50,000 bases of DNA from Methylobacterium sp. 77 (GTDB taxonomy: Bacteria; Pseudomonadota; Alphaproteobacteria; Rhizobiales; Beijerinckiaceae), in NCBI RefSeq assembly GCF_000372825.1, contig NZ_KB910516.1, forward strand, positions 1 to 50,000, given 5' to 3'. Below are positions 31,747-40,742 of this stretch, piece after piece. The notes beneath the pieces are model-generated. The model searched no databases. It saw only the letters and a list, made by a program, of their open reading frames with translations, and was not told the DNA's origin. Every line of letters starts with the position of its first letter. Within the stretch, counting starts at the first letter, position 1. A program made the position numbers and the translations under genes.

Positions 31747-32694
31747 ATGATTCGTCGTCGCACCTTCCTCGCCGGCCTCGGTGCCGGCGCCCTCGTCGGG
31801 CCCTCCGCCGTGCGGGCCGAGACGCCCACCGTGATCCGGATGGGATCGCTGAAGCTGATCCACTCGATCGCGCCGTATTTCTACGCGCAGTTCGCGCCGC
31901 CCGGCGTCACCGTGGAGGTGATCCCGTTCGAGAGCCCCACCGAGTGCAAGAATGCGGTGGTGACGAAGTCGGTGGATTTCGGGACATTCGGCATCGCCGC
32001 CGGCACCCTCGGAGCGGCGGCCGGCGAGCCCATCGTCGTCATCGCTTCGACCTGCAATCGCGGCATGGCGATCATCGCCAAGACCGGTTCCGGCATCGAG
32101 AAGGTCGCCGACCTCAAGGGCAAGCGCGTGGCGATTTGGCCCGGCTCGACGCAGGAAGTCTTCGCTCTCGAGCGCATGCGCATGGAGGGGGTGAGCGTGA
32201 AGGACATCACGCCCGTGCGCATCTCCTTCAGCGAGATGCACATCGCCCTAGCGCGCGGCGATGTCGACGCCTATGTCGGCGCCGAGCCCGCCCCCGGCGT
32301 CAGCCTGTCCACCGGCATCGGCACGCTGGTGGAATATCCCTACGGCACCGAAATGGGTGCGCTGAACATGGTTTTCGGCGCCCATCGCGACACCCTCGCC
32401 GAGCGGCCGGAGGTGGTGAAGACCATGCTGGACATCCACCGCAAGGGGTCGGATTTCGCGCAAGCCAACCGCGAGGCCACCGTGGCGATGGCGGTACAGA
32501 AGCTCGGCCAGAAGCGCGAGGCGATCGAGCTGTCCGTGCCCAATGTCGAGTTCAAGTGGCGGCTCGGGGAGACCGAGGTCAAACAGGCCAAGGCCTATTC
32601 CGAGCACATGCTGGCGGCCAAGCAGATCAAGCGCCTGCCCGATTTCTCCACCTTCATCGATACCCGCTTCGTCGACGCCATGAGGGATTCATGA
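31747..32694 (+). CDS. ABC transporter substrate-binding protein, NMT1/SsuA type
   Basis: The 315-aa periplasmic protein has a signal peptide with an Arg-rich start (MIRRRTFLAGLGAGALVGPS). It has the NMT1/SsuA-like binding fold: IRMGSLKLIHSIAPYFYAQF, VVTKSVDFGTFGIAAGTLGA, VADLKGKRVAIWPGSTQEV and ALARGDVDAYVGAEPAPGVS. Members bind sulfonates, taurine, nitrate, pyrimidine precursors of thiamine, or other small organic molecules. It is first in a four-gene run overlapping by ATGA or 8 nt. The ligand is not predictable from the motifs. Confidence 0.92.
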   Translation: MIRRRTFLAGLGAGALVGPSAVRAETPTVIRMGSLKLIHSIAPYFYAQFAPPGVTVEVIPFESPTECKNAVVTKSVDFGTFGIAAGTLGAAAGEPIVVIASTCNRGMAIIAKTGSGIEKVADLKGKRVAIWPGSTQEVFALERMRMEGVSVKDITPVRISFSEMHIALARGDVDAYVGAEPAPGVSLSTGIGTLVEYPYGTEMGALNMVFGAHRDTLAERPEVVKTMLDIHRKGSDFAQANREATVAMAVQKLGQKREAIELSVPNVEFKWRLGETEVKQAKAYSEHMLAAKQIKRLPDFSTFIDTRFVDAMRDS

Positions 32695-33536
32695 GCGCCC
32701 CGGCCGTGTCTGCCCCGGCGGTGGTGGAGACCTCTCCGCGCCGCGCGCTCCCGAGCCTCGCGCGCCTGCGCCAGCCCCTGCTCGCGCTCGCGCTGCCCGT
32801 CGCCATGGGGTTCGCCTGGCATCTCCTCACGGTGGGCAAGCCCTATAGCCTGATCCCGCCGCCCTCCGAGGTCTGGGCGGCGATGGTCGACCTCGCCATC
32901 GGCGGGCCGGACGGCGACGCCTTCAGCGGGACGTTGCTGACGCATCTCATCGCCTCGCTCAGCCGCGTCTTCGGCGGGTTCGGTCTCGCGGCTCTGGCGG
33001 CGGTACCGCTCGGGCTGCTCATCGGCCGGGTGCCGCTGGCGCGTCAGGTTCTCGACCCGACACTGCAGATCCTCCGCCCGGTGCCGGTGACCGCCTGGCT
33101 TCCCCTGGCGATGATCCTGTTCGGCCTCGGACCGCGCTCGGCCTACTTTCTGGTCTTCCTCGGCGCGTTCTATCCGATCCTGGTCAACACCATCTTCGGG
33201 GTGCGCTCGGTGGAGCCGCGCCTGTTCGAGGCCGCCGCCATGCTCGGCTGTCGCGGTTCGGCTCAGTTCGCCCGCGTCGTGCTGCCGGCGGCGTTACCCT
33301 CGATCTTCACCGGCTTGCGTCTCGGGCTCGGCTTTGCCTGGGTCGTGATCGTCGTCAGCGAGATGACCGGCGTCCCCACCGGGCTCGGCGCGATCATCAT
33401 GGAGGCGCGCCAACTCTCGCGCACCGAGATCGTGATTTGCGGGATGATCGTCATCGGCGTTGCCGGCTTCCTCTGCGACCGTGCCGTCATGTTGATCGGC
33501 CAGCGCCTTCTCGCCTGGAGCCCGTCCCATGGCTGA
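32691..33536 (+). CDS. ABC transporter permease, SsuC/TauC type
   Basis: The 281-aa inner-membrane protein has about six spans. The cytoplasmic EAA loop reads EAAAMLGCRGSAQFARVVLP and is followed by AALPSIFTGLRLGLGFAWVV. The N-terminus (IPPPSEVWAAMVDLAIGG) is typical of the taurine/sulfonate/nitrate permease group. The ATG overlaps the binding-protein stop as ATGA; the much longer open frame upstream is a shadow. Confidence 0.92.
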   Translation: MSAPAVSAPAVVETSPRRALPSLARLRQPLLALALPVAMGFAWHLLTVGKPYSLIPPPSEVWAAMVDLAIGGPDGDAFSGTLLTHLIASLSRVFGGFGLAALAAVPLGLLIGRVPLARQVLDPTLQILRPVPVTAWLPLAMILFGLGPRSAYFLVFLGAFYPILVNTIFGVRSVEPRLFEAAAMLGCRGSAQFARVVLPAALPSIFTGLRLGLGFAWVVIVVSEMTGVPTGLGAIIMEARQLSRTEIVICGMIVIGVAGFLCDRAVMLIGQRLLAWSPSHG

Positions 33537-34308
33537 TGCCACCGTGCCGATCCTCGACATTCGCGGCGTGTCGAAATCCTTCGCCGTCCAGGGCCGCAGC
33601 GTCCAGGCGCTGAGCGGGGCCAACCTCACGGTCGCCAAGGGCGAATTCATCTGCCTGCTCGGCGCCTCGGGCTGCGGCAAGTCCACCTTGCTGCGCATCG
33701 TCGCCGGGTTCGAATCCGCCACGGGCGGCGAGGCGCTTATGTGGGGCAAGCCCATCGAAGGCCCCGGCCCGAGCCGTGGCATGGTGTTCCAGGATTACGG
33801 CTTGTTCCCCTGGCTGACGGTGCGCGACAATATCGGCTTCGGCCCGAAATCCCGCGGCCGCCCGGCGGCGGAGATCCGTGACACGGTAGAGCGCTATATC
33901 GCCCTCGTCGGCCTGCAGCGTTTCGCCGATGCCTTTCCTCACCAACTCTCCGGCGGAATGAAGCAGCGGGTCGCGATTGCGCGGGTCTTGGCGAACGATG
34001 CCGAAGTCGTCCTGATGGACGAGCCGTTCGGCGCCCTCGACGCCATGACCCGCGAGCGTCTGCAGGACGAGTTGCTCGACCTGTGGAGCCGTACCGGGCT
34101 GACGGTGCTGTTCGTGACCCATGCCATCGAGGAGGCGATCTTCCTCGCAGACCGGGTCGTGGTCATGTCGCCGAGCCCCGGCCGGATCGACGCGATCCAC
34201 GGCATCGACCTGAGCCGGCGCCGCGACGTGTCGAGCCCCGCCTTCAACGACGTGCGGCGGATGCTCTCCGCCCAACTCCACAGCCATCACGCCCCCGTTG
34301 CGGCATGA
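33529..34308 (+). CDS. ABC transporter ATP-binding protein, SsuB/TauB type
   Basis: The 259-aa ATPase has Walker A GASGCGKST, Q loop VFQDYGLFPW, signature LSGGMKQRVAIARVLANDAE, Walker B VVLMDEPFGALD and the H-loop VTHAIEEAIFLADRVVVMS. It energises import by the permease, whose stop it overlaps by 8 nt. It belongs to the nitrate/sulfonate/taurine subgroup. Confidence 0.95.
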   Translation: MADATVPILDIRGVSKSFAVQGRSVQALSGANLTVAKGEFICLLGASGCGKSTLLRIVAGFESATGGEALMWGKPIEGPGPSRGMVFQDYGLFPWLTVRDNIGFGPKSRGRPAAEIRDTVERYIALVGLQRFADAFPHQLSGGMKQRVAIARVLANDAEVVLMDEPFGALDAMTRERLQDELLDLWSRTGLTVLFVTHAIEEAIFLADRVVVMSPSPGRIDAIHGIDLSRRRDVSSPAFNDVRRMLSAQLHSHHAPVAA

Positions 34309-35165
34309 TGGAGGCGGTGTCGCTCTCCGACGACTGGCGGCGGATGGATCGCGAGCAGCTCAGCCGCGCCTACGACAATACCGGTGCCGTCGCCGACAGT
34401 GCCGAACGGCTGGCCGGCTGGCGCGAGAGAAGCGCCGGGCTGCGGGCTGTGCACCCGAGCGAACTCGACCTCGCCTATGGACCAGGCGAGCGGAACCGGT
34501 TCGACCTGTTCCGGTGTGGCGCGGCTGATGCGCCGCTCTTCGTCTTCATCCATGGCGGCTACTGGATGCGCAATTCCCGCCAGGACTTCGCCTGCATGGC
34601 GGAGGGGCCGCTCGCCCACGGGATCGATGTGGCGCTGGTGGGCTATACCCTGGCACCACAGGCTAGCCTCACCGGGATCGCCGCCGAGATACGAGCGGGT
34701 CTGCGCTGTTTGCGCGAGCGGGACGAGGGGAGGGGGCCTCGACGCCTCGTCGTCTCGGGTTGGTCGGCCGGCGGTCACCTCGCTGCCCTCGCCATGGCAT
34801 GGCCGGACGTGGATGCCGGGCTCGCCATCAGCGGCGTATTCGACCTCGCGCCGATCCGCGAAACCCATCTCGACGATCGGCTGCATCTCACCGAGGGTGA
34901 AGTCGCCGCCCTCTCGCCGATCCGGTGCGTGCCGCGTGGCGACAAGCCTCTCGCCATCGTCTGCGGGGCGCGTGAACTGCCGGAACTGCGACGCCAATCG
35001 GCTGAGTATGACCGGGCCTGGGCGGCATGCGGCAATACCGGCTCTTATGCGGAGCTTCCCGGCCACGATCATTTCTCGATTCTCGACGAACTCATCCGCC
35101 CTGATGGCGCGCTGACTGCACTTGCCGTGGATCTGGCGCATGGAGCGGCGACGGGGAGGGGCTGA
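34305..35165 (+). CDS. Alpha/beta hydrolase, arylformamidase-like
   Basis: The 286-aa enzyme has the oxyanion-hole motif HGGYW (about 83-87), the nucleophile Ser154 in VVSGWSAGGHLAALAMAW, and a C-terminal His in LPGHDHFSILDEL. HGGYW with this Ser motif is characteristic of the kynurenine formamidase/esterase-lipase group. It overlaps the ATPase stop by ATGA, so it is part of the transporter operon and probably hydrolyses the imported compound (an N-formyl amide or ester) after uptake. No other kynurenine or thiamine genes are in the window. Confidence 0.86.
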   Translation: MMEAVSLSDDWRRMDREQLSRAYDNTGAVADSAERLAGWRERSAGLRAVHPSELDLAYGPGERNRFDLFRCGAADAPLFVFIHGGYWMRNSRQDFACMAEGPLAHGIDVALVGYTLAPQASLTGIAAEIRAGLRCLRERDEGRGPRRLVVSGWSAGGHLAALAMAWPDVDAGLAISGVFDLAPIRETHLDDRLHLTEGEVAALSPIRCVPRGDKPLAIVCGARELPELRRQSAEYDRAWAACGNTGSYAELPGHDHFSILDELIRPDGALTALAVDLAHGAATGRG

Positions 35166-35273
35166 CGTCATCCCTCCTCGCTCTGCCTTGCAGGGTTTCG
35201 CTGCGCGGCGGTTCGATCGCGTTCCGCCTGACGAGCGACAGGGTTCGCAGGCCACGGTGATCGCGATCTCGGA

Positions 35274-36221
35274 TCAGCCAACGGTCTCGCCGCGCAGATA
35301 CGGTTGCTGCGCGTCCGCCGCCCGCCGCGCGCTTCTGGCGTGGCGCCCGGCGGTCTGTCCTCCGGGCGCAGTTTTCGCTGCAAGGAGGTCCGGATCGCCC
35401 CATCCGGCGAGCAGAGCCTGGAACGCATCGTGGCGGTCGCGTCGGAACGGGATGCAGCGGCCGGCCACGTCCTTGCACGGATGAGGCGGATGGAAGGCGC
35501 CGCAGGGCACCCAGCCGGTCGGGATCGGAGCCGTGGCGGCATGGGTCCGGCCGAGCCGCAGGATCTGCGGCAGGATGTGGGTATGGGGGCCTACTATGGC
35601 TGCTCCCGCGGCGGGAGGGATCGGCGCGAACACCTCGATCCGGCCGATCCGGGTGACGAAGACGCGATGAGGGCCGGCGGCGACGAGATCCGCAGCCATC
35701 GGATGGGTGGGGTCGAACAAGCCCCGCCCTGCCACATCTCGAAGGCGAGCGATCAACCCGGCATCCCGCGTTCTGATGCAGGCATCGACCGCGAGAAGGC
35801 CCAGGCCGAGGTCGAACACGATGCCCTCGCGATCCTCGATCCGGGCGGCCTCGCGATCCGGGCCGAGTTCGGTGATAGCGGACCGAGCGTTCATGGCGCA
35901 GGCGTCCCGAGGGAGGCACAGGGCCACAGCGTGGCTCCAGCCGGAGGCGAAGCCGGTCTCGTAGGCCACCGGGCGAAGTGCGGCGGCCGGGTCGAGGGCG
36001 ATGGCCCCCCGTGCGGTGGCAAGGCCGATGCGGGCATCGGGCAGGGCAGTCTTCGGCTCGTCGGGGTCGCGCAGGAAGGCCGCGACGGCACCGAAACTGC
36101 CGAGACTCCAGGTCGTCAGCGGATCGCCGAGCGCCTTCGCCAGAAGATCTATGACGGCGGAGGTCTCCGGCGCACTCGCCGATGGGCACGTCGGAGGACG
36201 CGCGTCTGTCTCATGCTCCAT
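35274..36221 (-). CDS. Conserved-looking protein of unknown function
   Basis: The 315-aa soluble protein has no signal peptide or membrane span. Its middle contains a distinctive His/Pro-rich stretch (GPHTHILPQILRLGRTHAAT and PTGWVPCGAFHPPHPCKD) that could bind a metal through His and Cys. Nearby are RIGLATARGAIALDPAAALR and IVFDLGLGLLAVDACIRTRD. The C-terminal 40 residues are basic and low-complexity. I do not recognise the family. It is convergent with the hydrolase gene and divergent from a molybdenum hydroxylase operon. Confidence 0.7.
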   Translation of the reverse strand: MEHETDARPPTCPSASAPETSAVIDLLAKALGDPLTTWSLGSFGAVAAFLRDPDEPKTALPDARIGLATARGAIALDPAAALRPVAYETGFASGWSHAVALCLPRDACAMNARSAITELGPDREAARIEDREGIVFDLGLGLLAVDACIRTRDAGLIARLRDVAGRGLFDPTHPMAADLVAAGPHRVFVTRIGRIEVFAPIPPAAGAAIVGPHTHILPQILRLGRTHAATAPIPTGWVPCGAFHPPHPCKDVAGRCIPFRRDRHDAFQALLAGWGDPDLLAAKTAPGGQTAGRHARSARRAADAQQPYLRGETVG

Positions 36222-36283
36222 GGTGGCAGCCTATAGCATCGCCCTGGATACGGTATCGGGGACGAAGCTGCAGGCTGTCATGG

Positions 36284-36329
36284 TGCGTCGTCTGTTTCGA
36301 AAATCGGTACCCCCTTTTCGGGGATGATG
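36284..36329. repeat. Short extragenic palindrome-like element, copy 2
   Basis: This 46-bp stretch (core TTTCGAAAATCGGTACCCCC, end GATGATG) is a diverged copy of the element at 6235-6279, matching at roughly three quarters of positions by eye. It lies between two divergent genes. Confidence 0.55.
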
Positions 36330-36480
36330 CGCCTACGGGGCGCGGCGAAGCGTGCGACGCCGGGCTCCGGACGGCACTGATTTTGCTCCGAGCACGGACG
36401 CGCTAGCCTGTTTCAAAGCCATAAATTCGCATTCTCGACCGGGCCCATCCGGCTTCTCCGACGGCTCATGGATTTCGACG

Positions 36481-37308
36481 ATGGATCTGAATTCGATCGG
36501 CGCCGTCGCCGTGCCGCGAAACCGCTCCGATCTGTCCGATTGGCAGGACGGCGATGCGTGGCTGGCCGGCGGGACGTGGCTGTTCTCGGAGCCGCAGCCG
36601 CGCGTGCGCCGCCTCGTCGATCTCTCGCGCCTGGGCTGGCAGCCTCATGAGGTGAGCGAGCAGGGCCTCTCGATTGCCGCGACCTGCACCATCGCCGAAC
36701 TGTTCCGGCTCGATCTCCCGGCGTCGTGGAGCGCGGCGCCGCTCTTCGCCCAATGCTGCAGGGCCCTGCTCGGGTCGTTCAAGATCTGGAACATGGCCAC
36801 CGTCGGCGGGAACATCTGCCTCGCCTTGCCGGCCGCGCCGATGATCGCGCTCGCCACCGCCCTGGACGGGACGTGCCTCGTCTGGACGCCGGAGGGGACC
36901 GAACGCCAAGTTCCCATCGTCGAACTCATCCTCGGTTCGCAATGCGCCTCCCTGGCGCCCGGCGAAATCCTGAGGCGCATCGACCTGCCACTCGCCGCCC
37001 TGAAGCGCCGGACCGCGTTCCGCCAGGTCTCCCTAAGCCCCAACGGACGCTCGGGCGCATTGGTGATCGGCACCCTCGACGCCAGCGGCGCTTTCGCGCT
37101 GACGATCACGGCCTCCACGCGGCGCCCACTGCGCCTGACATTCCTGGCCTGTCCCGGTGCCGCGACCCTCGCGGCGGCGATCGCCGAGGCGGTCCCGGCC
37201 GCGCTCTATCACGACGACGTCCACGGCACTCCGGATTGGCGCCGCCACATGACCTTCACCCTCGCCGAGGAGATCCGGCGCGCGTTCGATGGCGAGACCG
37301 GCGCATGA
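36481..37308 (+). CDS. FAD subunit of a molybdenum hydroxylase (xanthine dehydrogenase family)
   Basis: The 275-aa protein resembles the FAD-binding subunit of xanthine dehydrogenase-type enzymes: WLAGGTWLFSEPQPRVRRLV near the FAD site, FKIWNMATVGGNICLALPAA (the TxGGN flavin motif) and LAPGEILRRIDLP. It passes electrons from the [2Fe-2S] clusters to an acceptor. It carries no 4Fe-4S insertion, unlike the PaoB-like protein at 42.2 kb. The next gene overlaps by ATGA. The chosen ATG at 36481 starts the recognisable domain. Confidence 0.85.
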   Translation: MDLNSIGAVAVPRNRSDLSDWQDGDAWLAGGTWLFSEPQPRVRRLVDLSRLGWQPHEVSEQGLSIAATCTIAELFRLDLPASWSAAPLFAQCCRALLGSFKIWNMATVGGNICLALPAAPMIALATALDGTCLVWTPEGTERQVPIVELILGSQCASLAPGEILRRIDLPLAALKRRTAFRQVSLSPNGRSGALVIGTLDASGAFALTITASTRRPLRLTFLACPGAATLAAAIAEAVPAALYHDDVHGTPDWRRHMTFTLAEEIRRAFDGETGA

Positions 37309-40070
37309 TCCTCCACGTCAACGGACAGGCGTGGGATGCGGCACCGAAACCGGGCCAGTGCCTTTGCACATTGCTGCGCGAACTCGGCTGGTTCGGCGTC
37401 AAGAAGGGGTGCGATGCCGGGGATTGCGGGGCCTGCACGGTGCATCTCGACGGGGAGCCGGTGCATAGCTGCCTGCTGCCTGCCTTCCGCGCCGAAGGGA
37501 GACGCGTCACCACCATCGAAGGCCTCGCAGGCCCCTGCATGCCGGGGGAGGGGATGCCGTCGCATCTCCACCCGATGCAGGAGGCCTTCCTCGACGCTCA
37601 AGGCTACCAGTGCGGATTCTGCACTCCCGGCATGATCATGACCGCCGCAGCGCTGGACCAGGGCCAGAAGCGCGACCTCGCTACCGCGATGAAGGGCAAC
37701 CTCTGCCGCTGCACCGGCTATGGCGCCATCGGAGATGCCATCGCGGATGTGGTCCGCGTCGAGCGCGATGCATCGGCCGGACGTGGCGACCTGTGCGGGC
37801 GCAGCATCCCGGCCCCGGCCGGGCGGGGCATTGTTTCGGGCAATGCCGCCTTCACCTTCGATCTCGCTGTGCCGGACCTGCTGCACCTGAAGGTGCTGCG
37901 CTCGCCCCATGCCCATGCCCGCATTCTTCGGATCGACCGCGCGGACGCTCTCGCCGTTCCGGGCGTCGTTGCCGTCTTCACGCATGAGGACGTGCCGGCC
38001 AAAAGCTTCTCCACCGGGCGCCACGAGAATCCGCTCGACGACGCCCCGGATACGCGGATCCTCGATTCCGTCGTTCGTTTCGTCGGCCAGCGCGTGGCGG
38101 CGATCGTGGCGATGAGCGAGGCCGCGGCCGAGGCCGGCTGCGCCGCGCTGATCGTGGATTACGAGATTCGCGCGGCGGTGTTCGATCCGGACGACGCCCT
38201 GCAGCCGGAGGCCCCCCTCGTCCATGACGGCGCGGACCGACCAGGCGAGGATGCTCCTGCGCGCAGCTCGCATCCCAACCTCGCCGGTGAGGTGCATGGC
38301 GAGGTCGGCAGCGTGGAGGCGGGCTTTTCCGAGGCGGACGTCATCCACGAGGGGGCCTATCACTCCCAGCGCGTGCAGCATGCTCATCTCGAGACCCATG
38401 GCGCCGTCGGCTGGCGCGACGAGGCGGGACGCTTGGTGATCCGTTCCAGCACGCAGACGCCGTTTCTCACCCGCGATGCGCTGGCGAGCCTGTTCGACCT
38501 GGAGCGCGATGCGGTGCGCGTGGTCTGCGGCCGGGTCGGCGGAGGCTTCGGCGGCAAGCAGGAGATGTTGACCGAGGATCTTGTGGCGCTCGCGGTGCTC
38601 GCCACCGGGCGTCCGGTGAAATGGGAGATGACCCGCCAGGAGCAGTTCACCGCCACCACCACCCGTCACCCGATGCGGGTGGGCGTGAAGATCGGCGCCC
38701 GCCGGGATGGCACGCTGACTGCGATTGCGCTGCATGTGGTGTCGAATACCGGCGCTTACGGCAATCATGCCGGCGGCGTCATCCATCACGGCTGCAACGA
38801 GGTCATCGGCGTTTATCGCTGCCCCAACAAGCGCGTCGACGGTTACGCGGTCTACACCCACACCCTGCCGAGCGGCGCCTTCCGCGGCTACGGCCTCAGC
38901 CAGACCATCTTCGCAGTGGAATCGGCCATGGATGAGCTCGCGCGCGATCTCGGGCTGGACCCGTTTGAGATGCGCCGCAGGAACGTGGTTCGGCCGGGCG
39001 ACCCGATGGTGTCGAACAGCCTTGAGCCTCATGACGTGGAATATGGGAGCTACGGGCTCGACCAATGCCTCGACCTCGCGGCAGTAGCCCTGGACGATCT
39101 GGCTCCGGCCGAGTTGCCCTCCGCCGACTGGCTCGTCGGCAAGGGTATGGCGCTCGCGATGATCGATACGATCCCGCCGCGCGGACATTTCGCCGAGGCG
39201 CGAATCGCGTTGAGAGCGGATGGGATCTACGAACTCCATGTCGGCACCGCCGAATTCGGCAACGGGACCACCACCGTCCACGCGCAGATCGCGGCCTCGG
39301 CGCTCGATACCACGCCCGACCGCATCGCCCTTCGCCACGGCGATACCGACGGCGTCGGCCACGATACCGGAGCCTATGGCTCGACCGGCATCGTGGTGGC
39401 CGGGCAGGCCACGCTGAAAGCGTCCCTCGCTCTGGCGCAGGCCGTTCGCGAGGCCGCCGCCGAGAGGGGAGGGGGGGCGCTGTCCGAATGCCGGTTACAC
39501 CGCGACGGCATCGCGACCCCGGCCGGCGAGATCGGGTTTGCCGAAATCTGCTCGGGCGGGATCATCGCGTGTTCGGCGAAGGCCGATGGCTCGCCGCGTT
39601 CGGTCGCCTTCAACGTCCAGGGGTTCCGCGTCGCGGTGCATCGGCTCAGCGGCGAGGTGCGCATCCTCGACAGCGTTCACGCTGCGGATGCCGGCCGGGT
39701 CATCAACCCGATGCAGTGCCGTGGCCAGGTCGAGGGTGGCGTCGCGCAGGCGATCGGCGCGGCGCTGTATGAGGCGATGCGGATCGACGACGAGGGCCGC
39801 GTCGTCACGCAGACCTTTCGCAACTACCATATCCCGGCCTTCGCCGACGTGCCGCGCACCCGTGTGATGTTCGCCGATACGTATGACAGCATCGGACCGC
39901 TGGGCGCGAAGTCGATGAGCGAGAGCCCATTCAACCCCGTCGCACCGGCACTCGCCAACGCGATCCGCGACGCGACCGGAGCGCGGCTCACCGCGACGCC
40001 GTTCGCGCCGGATCGCATCTATCTCGCGGTGATGGAGGCTGCGCAGCATCGCGAGAAACCCGCCGCTTGA
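37305..40070 (+). CDS. Molybdenum hydroxylase with fused [2Fe-2S] and Mo domains
   Basis: The 921-aa protein fuses two subunits that are usually separate. Residues 1 to about 155 are the iron-sulfur part: plant-type cluster GCDAGDCGACTVH and second cluster CGFCTPG with CRCTG. Residues from about 170 are the molybdopterin subunit: VCGRVGGGFGGKQEMLTEDL, PSGAFRGYGLSQTIFAVESA and a C-terminal GAKSMSESPFNPVAPALANA holding the likely catalytic Glu. With the preceding FAD protein it forms a complete hydroxylase. No Tat signal is present, so it is cytosolic. The substrate (purine, N-heterocycle or aldehyde) is not clear. Confidence 0.9.
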   Translation: MILHVNGQAWDAAPKPGQCLCTLLRELGWFGVKKGCDAGDCGACTVHLDGEPVHSCLLPAFRAEGRRVTTIEGLAGPCMPGEGMPSHLHPMQEAFLDAQGYQCGFCTPGMIMTAAALDQGQKRDLATAMKGNLCRCTGYGAIGDAIADVVRVERDASAGRGDLCGRSIPAPAGRGIVSGNAAFTFDLAVPDLLHLKVLRSPHAHARILRIDRADALAVPGVVAVFTHEDVPAKSFSTGRHENPLDDAPDTRILDSVVRFVGQRVAAIVAMSEAAAEAGCAALIVDYEIRAAVFDPDDALQPEAPLVHDGADRPGEDAPARSSHPNLAGEVHGEVGSVEAGFSEADVIHEGAYHSQRVQHAHLETHGAVGWRDEAGRLVIRSSTQTPFLTRDALASLFDLERDAVRVVCGRVGGGFGGKQEMLTEDLVALAVLATGRPVKWEMTRQEQFTATTTRHPMRVGVKIGARRDGTLTAIALHVVSNTGAYGNHAGGVIHHGCNEVIGVYRCPNKRVDGYAVYTHTLPSGAFRGYGLSQTIFAVESAMDELARDLGLDPFEMRRRNVVRPGDPMVSNSLEPHDVEYGSYGLDQCLDLAAVALDDLAPAELPSADWLVGKGMALAMIDTIPPRGHFAEARIALRADGIYELHVGTAEFGNGTTTVHAQIAASALDTTPDRIALRHGDTDGVGHDTGAYGSTGIVVAGQATLKASLALAQAVREAAAERGGGALSECRLHRDGIATPAGEIGFAEICSGGIIACSAKADGSPRSVAFNVQGFRVAVHRLSGEVRILDSVHAADAGRVINPMQCRGQVEGGVAQAIGAALYEAMRIDDEGRVVTQTFRNYHIPAFADVPRTRVMFADTYDSIGPLGAKSMSESPFNPVAPALANAIRDATGARLTATPFAPDRIYLAVMEAAQHREKPAA

Positions 40071-40172
40071 ATCCCGACCGACCTCGAAATTCCGACCCGT
40101 CACATCGGGGCGAGGCGGCGGGTAGGATCGCCGCCCGGTTTCGAAGCGCCGTCGCCTGCCGGCGAGTAACCT

Positions 40173-40742
40173 TCAGAGTACCGCCTCGATCAGCCCGAGG
40201 CTCTTGGCCTCCTCGGCCTCGATGTACCAATTGTATGGCGCCTTCTCGATGACTTCATCGAGGGTGACCTGCGAACCGATGACGAGGTGGGCGAAGCCTT
40301 CGTTCTGAATCGCGATGGAGGTCTCGATCTCGTGCAGGGTCGCCTTGAGCGTGGCGATGCAGGTGGTGAGGGGGCCGTGGATCTCGAGCTTCTTTGCCAT
40401 CTTGCGCTCGTGGATCATCAGCCGCGTGCCGCGCGTGAGATAGCGGTTGGGACGGGCGAAGAAGCTCATGAGGGTCGTGCCGGCCGAATAGATCGCTGCC
40501 TTGCCGAGGAAGACGAAGCGACGGTTCGGGGTGATCTCGCTGGCAAAGCGGATATCCTCGCCCATCATCCGGGCGACCTCCGGGTCGCCGCCGAGGGTGG
40601 TGAGTTCGACTACCACGAGGTCGAGGTCCGAGGCGGCGTCGAACTGGCGCCGGAAATCCCGGTACATGTCGTAATCGACCGGACCCGACAGCAGGATCGC
40701 AGGCCCCTTGAAGGCAGCGGCGGAAAGCAGTGTGGTGTCCAT
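40173..40742 (-). CDS. ClpP-like serine protease (peptidase S14 type)
   Basis: The 189-aa protein has the ClpP/crotonase fold. Features are AAFKGPAILLSGPVDYDMY at the N-terminus, VVVELTTLGGDPEVARMMGE (the oxyanion-side glycines), a catalytic Ser in GKAAIYSAGTTLMSFFARP and a His in TRLMIHERKMAKK. An Asp should complete the triad near residue 165-170 (VTLDEVIEKAPYN). It lacks the usual Met-Gly after the nucleophile, so it belongs to a divergent ClpP-like branch. The ATG at 40742 has GAGGA at good spacing; a second ATG lies directly before it. It is transcribed against both neighbouring operons. Confidence 0.78.
   Translation of the reverse strand: MDTTLLSAAAFKGPAILLSGPVDYDMYRDFRRQFDAASDLDLVVVELTTLGGDPEVARMMGEDIRFASEITPNRRFVFLGKAAIYSAGTTLMSFFARPNRYLTRGTRLMIHERKMAKKLEIHGPLTTCIATLKATLHEIETSIAIQNEGFAHLVIGSQVTLDEVIEKAPYNWYIEAEEAKSLGLIEAVL

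Noticed and set aside
36726..37304. N-terminal extension of the fused hydroxylase (1114-aa reading)
   Set aside because: It overlaps the FAD subunit gene out of frame and has no domain; the ferredoxin-like domain starts at 37305.
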